This document shows positions 52,004 through 54,373 of a stretch of DNA of 54,373 bases, one piece after another. The DNA lies in the NCBI GenBank assembly GCA_012800355.1, contig JAAZJL010000097.1, positions 1-54,373 on the forward strand, written 5' to 3'. The notes under the pieces were generated by a model. That model was not told the origin of the DNA, searched no databases, and was given only the letters and a program-made list of their open reading frames with translations. The first letter of the stretch is position 1. Each line of letters starts with the position of its first letter. The translations under genes and the position numbers were made by a program. Source of the stretch: Erysipelotrichia bacterium. GTDB taxonomy: Bacteria; Bacillota_I; Bacilli_A; Erysipelotrichales; Erysipelotrichaceae.

Positions 52004-52009
52004 TATAAT
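52004..52009 (+). promoter_or_regulatory. -10 box of trxA
   Basis: TATAAT stands 30 bases before the trxA start codon. The -35 position is not well conserved, so an activator may be needed. Confidence 0.45.
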
Positions 52010-52039
52010 GAAAACGAAAAGAAAAAGGAGGACTAGAAA

Positions 52040-52345
52040 ATGTCTGCTATGAATATTAACAAAAACAACTTCGATGCTGAAGTTATGAAATCTGACAAAC
52101 CTGTATTGTTAGACTTTTGGGCACCTTGGTGTGGTCCATGCCGTATGGTTGTACCTATTATTGATGAAATTGCTGATGAGCGCAAAGATATTAAAGTGGG
52201 TAAAATTAATGTGGATGAAGAACCTGAATTAGCAAGTAAGTTTGGTATTATGAGTATTCCTACATTGATGGTTATCAAAGATGGAAAGATAGTAAATCAA
52301 TCTTCTGGAGCAAGACCTAAAAGTGCTATTTTAGGAATGCTATAA
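52040..52345 (+). CDS. trxA: Thioredoxin
   Basis: This small thiol reductant (101 aa) has the active site WCGPC with C31 and C34, the conserved DFWAPW before it, and the cis-proline in SIPTLMV. The ATG follows GGAGG. It is first in an operon with a rhodanese and a CoA-disulfide reductase, so it may supply electrons for persulfide or disulfide handling there. No thioredoxin reductase gene is adjacent. Confidence 0.95.
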   Translation: MSAMNINKNNFDAEVMKSDKPVLLDFWAPWCGPCRMVVPIIDEIADERKDIKVGKINVDEEPELASKFGIMSIPTLMVIKDGKIVNQSSGARPKSAILGML

Positions 52346-52354
52346 GTAATAAAA

Positions 52355-52675
52355 GTGGGATTTTTTGATATCTTCAAAAAGAAGAATATTGACCAAGGGT
52401 TAAAAGAATACAGTTTGGCTTTTAATGCTGTTTTATTAGATGTTCGCAATGTGGAAGAATATCAAGAAGGTCATATTCCAGAAAGCAAAAATATTCCATT
52501 AAAGAATCTTAATGAAGTAACTTCAGTTGTCAAAGATGAAAATACTCCACTTTACGTTTATTGTCGCTCAGGGGTGCGCAGTGGTAGAGCTGTATCAATT
52601 CTTAAACATATGGGATACACTAAGGTAGTTAATATTGGTGGAATACGCTCTTACTTAGGAAAGGTAGAAAGATAA
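52355..52675 (+). CDS. Rhodanese-like sulfurtransferase
   Basis: This single-domain rhodanese (106 aa) handles sulfane sulfur. Active-site C70 lies in YCRSGVRS; VLLDVRNVEEYQEGHIPESKNIPL is the typical N-terminal part. The start is GTG, 9 bases after trxA; the N-terminus MGFFDIFKKKNI matches homologs, which supports it. It is 2 bases before the CoA-disulfide reductase, which carries its own C-terminal rhodanese. Confidence 0.9.
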   Translation: MGFFDIFKKKNIDQGLKEYSLAFNAVLLDVRNVEEYQEGHIPESKNIPLKNLNEVTSVVKDENTPLYVYCRSGVRSGRAVSILKHMGYTKVVNIGGIRSYLGKVER

Positions 52676-52677
52676 AT

Positions 52678-54369
52678 ATGAAAGTTGTAATTGTTGGAGG
52701 TGTGGCAGCTGGAGCTTCTGCTGCTGCAAGAATTAGAAGGTTGGACGAAAAAGCTGAAATTGTTATTTTTGAACGATCTGGGTATATTTCTTATGCAAAT
52801 TGTGGTCTGCCTTATTATATTGGAGATATAATAACTGATCCTGAAAATTTGACATTGCAAACCCCAAAAAGCTTTTACAATCGTTTTCGAATTAATGTAA
52901 ATGTACACCATGAAGTAATAGCTATTAATCCGAAAGACAAAAAAGTTTTAGTAAAAAATTTAGTTAATGATAAAGAATTTGAAGAGAGTTACGACAAGTT
53001 AGTCCTTGCTCCAGGGGCAAAACCTAGCCAACCGAGAATTTCGGGCATGGATACAGAAAATGTTTTTACTCTTCGTACAGTTGAGGATACCTTCCGTATA
53101 AAAGAATATATTAATGAAAACCACCCTAAGTCGGTAGTTATGGCTGGTGGTGGTTTTATTGGTGTGGAGCTAGCTGAAAACCTCAAAGAGTTGGGTATGG
53201 ATGTGACAATAGTTCAGTTATTTAGACAATTGACAGCTAATTTTGATCCAGACATAGCTTCTATGATTCACAATGAAATGCGCAAACATGGAATCACACT
53301 TGCCTTAGGTCAAGCAGTAGAAGGTTTTGAAAAGAAAGATGATAAAGTTAAAGTTTTAATTAAAGATCAAAAACCTATTTATGCGGATATGGCGATATTA
53401 GCTATTGGTGTTAGCCCAGATACAGCACTAGCAAAACAAGCGGGTTTAGAACTTGGCATTTTTGATAGTATAGTAGTAAACGATCGTATGGAAACATCTT
53501 TTTATGATATTTATGCTGGTGGCGATGCGGTTCAAGTTAAACATTATGTTACTGGTGAAAATGCTTTAATTTCTTTAGCTGGACCAGCTAATAAACAAGG
53601 AAGAATTATTGCTGACAATATTTGTGGTGGTGACAGTAGATATTTAGGTTCTCAAGGCAGTTCGATTCTAAAAGTTTTTGATATTACTGCTGCTAGCACT
53701 GGCATTAATGAAACAGAAGCCAAATCTTTAGGCTTAGATGTGGATTATGTCATCTTATCGCCAATGAGCAATTCAAGTTATTATCCAGGAGGCAAGGTAA
53801 TGACAATGAAGGTGCTTTTTGAAAAAGATACTTATCGACTTCTAGGAGCGCAAATTGTTGGCTATGAAGGTGTTGATAAACGAATTGATGTAATTGCCAC
53901 AGCTATCCATGCTAAATTAAAAGCTAATCAATTAAAAGATTTAGATTTATCTTATGCTCCGCCATATTCATCAGCTAAAGATCCAGTTAATATGGCTGGT
54001 TTTATGATTGATAATATTTCTAAAGGAATTCTAAAACAATGGCATCTACCAGATGAAAAAAATCTACCTCGTGATGGTAGTGTAACCTTATTAGATACTA
54101 GAACAGTAGAAGAGTATAATGGTGGACATGTTGAAGGCTTTAAAAATATTCCTGTTGATGAGTTAAGAGAGCGAATAGATGAAATCGAAAAAGGGAAACC
54201 AGTATATGTCATTTGTCAAAGTGGTGTTAGAAGCTACATTGCTTGTCGTATTTTAGAAGGTTATGGCTATGAAGCTTATAATTTCTCTGGAGGCTTTAGA
54301 TTCTATAATTCAGTAACAAGTGATTTGGCCTTAGTTGAAAAGTCCTATGATTGTGGTGTAGATAATTAA
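52678..54369 (+). CDS. CoA-disulfide reductase with C-terminal rhodanese domain
   Basis: This flavoprotein (563 aa) reduces CoA disulfide or CoA-persulfide with NAD(P)H. Residues about 1-445 form the reductase: FAD-binding VVIVGGVAAGASAAA, single redox cysteine C42 in SYANCGLPYYI, NAD-binding VMAGGGFIGVELAENL and AGGDAVQ. Residues about 460-555 are a rhodanese with an active-site Cys in VICQSGVRS. This fused form (CoADR-Rhd) acts in persulfide removal or polysulfide reduction. The stop lies 4 bases from the right edge. Confidence 0.93.
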   Translation: MKVVIVGGVAAGASAAARIRRLDEKAEIVIFERSGYISYANCGLPYYIGDIITDPENLTLQTPKSFYNRFRINVNVHHEVIAINPKDKKVLVKNLVNDKEFEESYDKLVLAPGAKPSQPRISGMDTENVFTLRTVEDTFRIKEYINENHPKSVVMAGGGFIGVELAENLKELGMDVTIVQLFRQLTANFDPDIASMIHNEMRKHGITLALGQAVEGFEKKDDKVKVLIKDQKPIYADMAILAIGVSPDTALAKQAGLELGIFDSIVVNDRMETSFYDIYAGGDAVQVKHYVTGENALISLAGPANKQGRIIADNICGGDSRYLGSQGSSILKVFDITAASTGINETEAKSLGLDVDYVILSPMSNSSYYPGGKVMTMKVLFEKDTYRLLGAQIVGYEGVDKRIDVIATAIHAKLKANQLKDLDLSYAPPYSSAKDPVNMAGFMIDNISKGILKQWHLPDEKNLPRDGSVTLLDTRTVEEYNGGHVEGFKNIPVDELRERIDEIEKGKPVYVICQSGVRSYIACRILEGYGYEAYNFSGGFRFYNSVTSDLALVEKSYDCGVDN

Positions 54370-54373
54370 TAAA

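Overview
The window is a low-GC, gene-dense stretch of chromosome from a single-membrane Bacillota-type bacterium. It has strong AGGAGG-type ribosome sites, many lipobox signal peptides, rsmG-noc-parA-parB in the Bacillus order, a SigI/RsgI pair, a ThiT transporter under a TPP riboswitch, and FeoA/FeoB with a FeoB-associated Cys-rich protein. TGA is used as a stop (thiT, the LytTR gene, sigI), so the standard bacterial code applies. PPi-dependent phosphofructokinase and a CoA-disulfide reductase/thioredoxin cluster suggest an anaerobic or microaerophilic lifestyle (inference). I would place it near Erysipelotrichia, Turicibacter or Izemoplasma-like Bacilli, without certainty. No rRNA, CRISPR, insertion sequence or prophage was found, and no gene-free stretch exceeds about 300 bases.

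Layout. 1-8.3 kb: a truncated beta-helix surface protein, a large unknown protein, a lipoprotein pullulanase, a nitroreductase, and a udp-mtnA nucleoside salvage operon. 8.3-16.4 kb: a DUF2156-GNAT fusion, a barnase/barstar pair, a lipid kinase, an AAA-CYTH fusion, two tandem paralogous membrane proteins with phage-tail-like repeats, methionine aminopeptidase, a CDP-alcohol phosphatidyltransferase and an SRAP protein. 16.4-19.6 kb: parB, parA, noc, rsmG. 20.7-27.0 kb: a divergent threonine cluster (asd, lysC, hom to the left; thrC, thrB and an ACT-domain regulator to the right). 27-35 kb: gdhA, fRMsr, riboswitch-thiT, a nucleotide phosphatase, a DUF4349 lipoprotein, a two-component system and deoD. 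35-44.6 kb: a surface protein-phosphodiester glycosidase-sirtuin operon, tRNA-Arg(CCT), LytTR/DUF3021, the iron-uptake feo genes with paired operators, and a methyltransferase. 44.7-46.4 kb: pfp. 46.5-51.8 kb: the SigI island. 52-54.4 kb: a thioredoxin-rhodanese-CoA-disulfide reductase operon.

The most interesting region is the SigI island. sigI and rsgI are followed by an RsgI-like lipoprotein that lacks the anti-sigma domain, then a VTC polyphosphate-polymerase-like protein, a DUF4956 membrane protein and a membrane-anchored CotH-family kinase. Three near-identical promoter elements (ACCCC, exactly 19 bases, CGTATTCTAT) stand before sigI and, in tandem, before the lipoprotein operon. Both RsgI-type proteins carry an Asn-Pro in the juxtamembrane domain, where RsgI self-cleaves in other species, and both end in acidic Ser-Asp-Tyr-Asp repeats. 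This looks like a self-regulated envelope-sensing circuit whose output operon encodes a second sensor-like protein, a polyphosphate module and a secretory-type kinase that could act on the repeats.

A second theme is chromosome organisation. The ParB paralog beside rsmG carries the four residues that define Noc specificity but lacks the N-terminal membrane helix, and a 13/14 match to the Noc binding site lies after gdhA.
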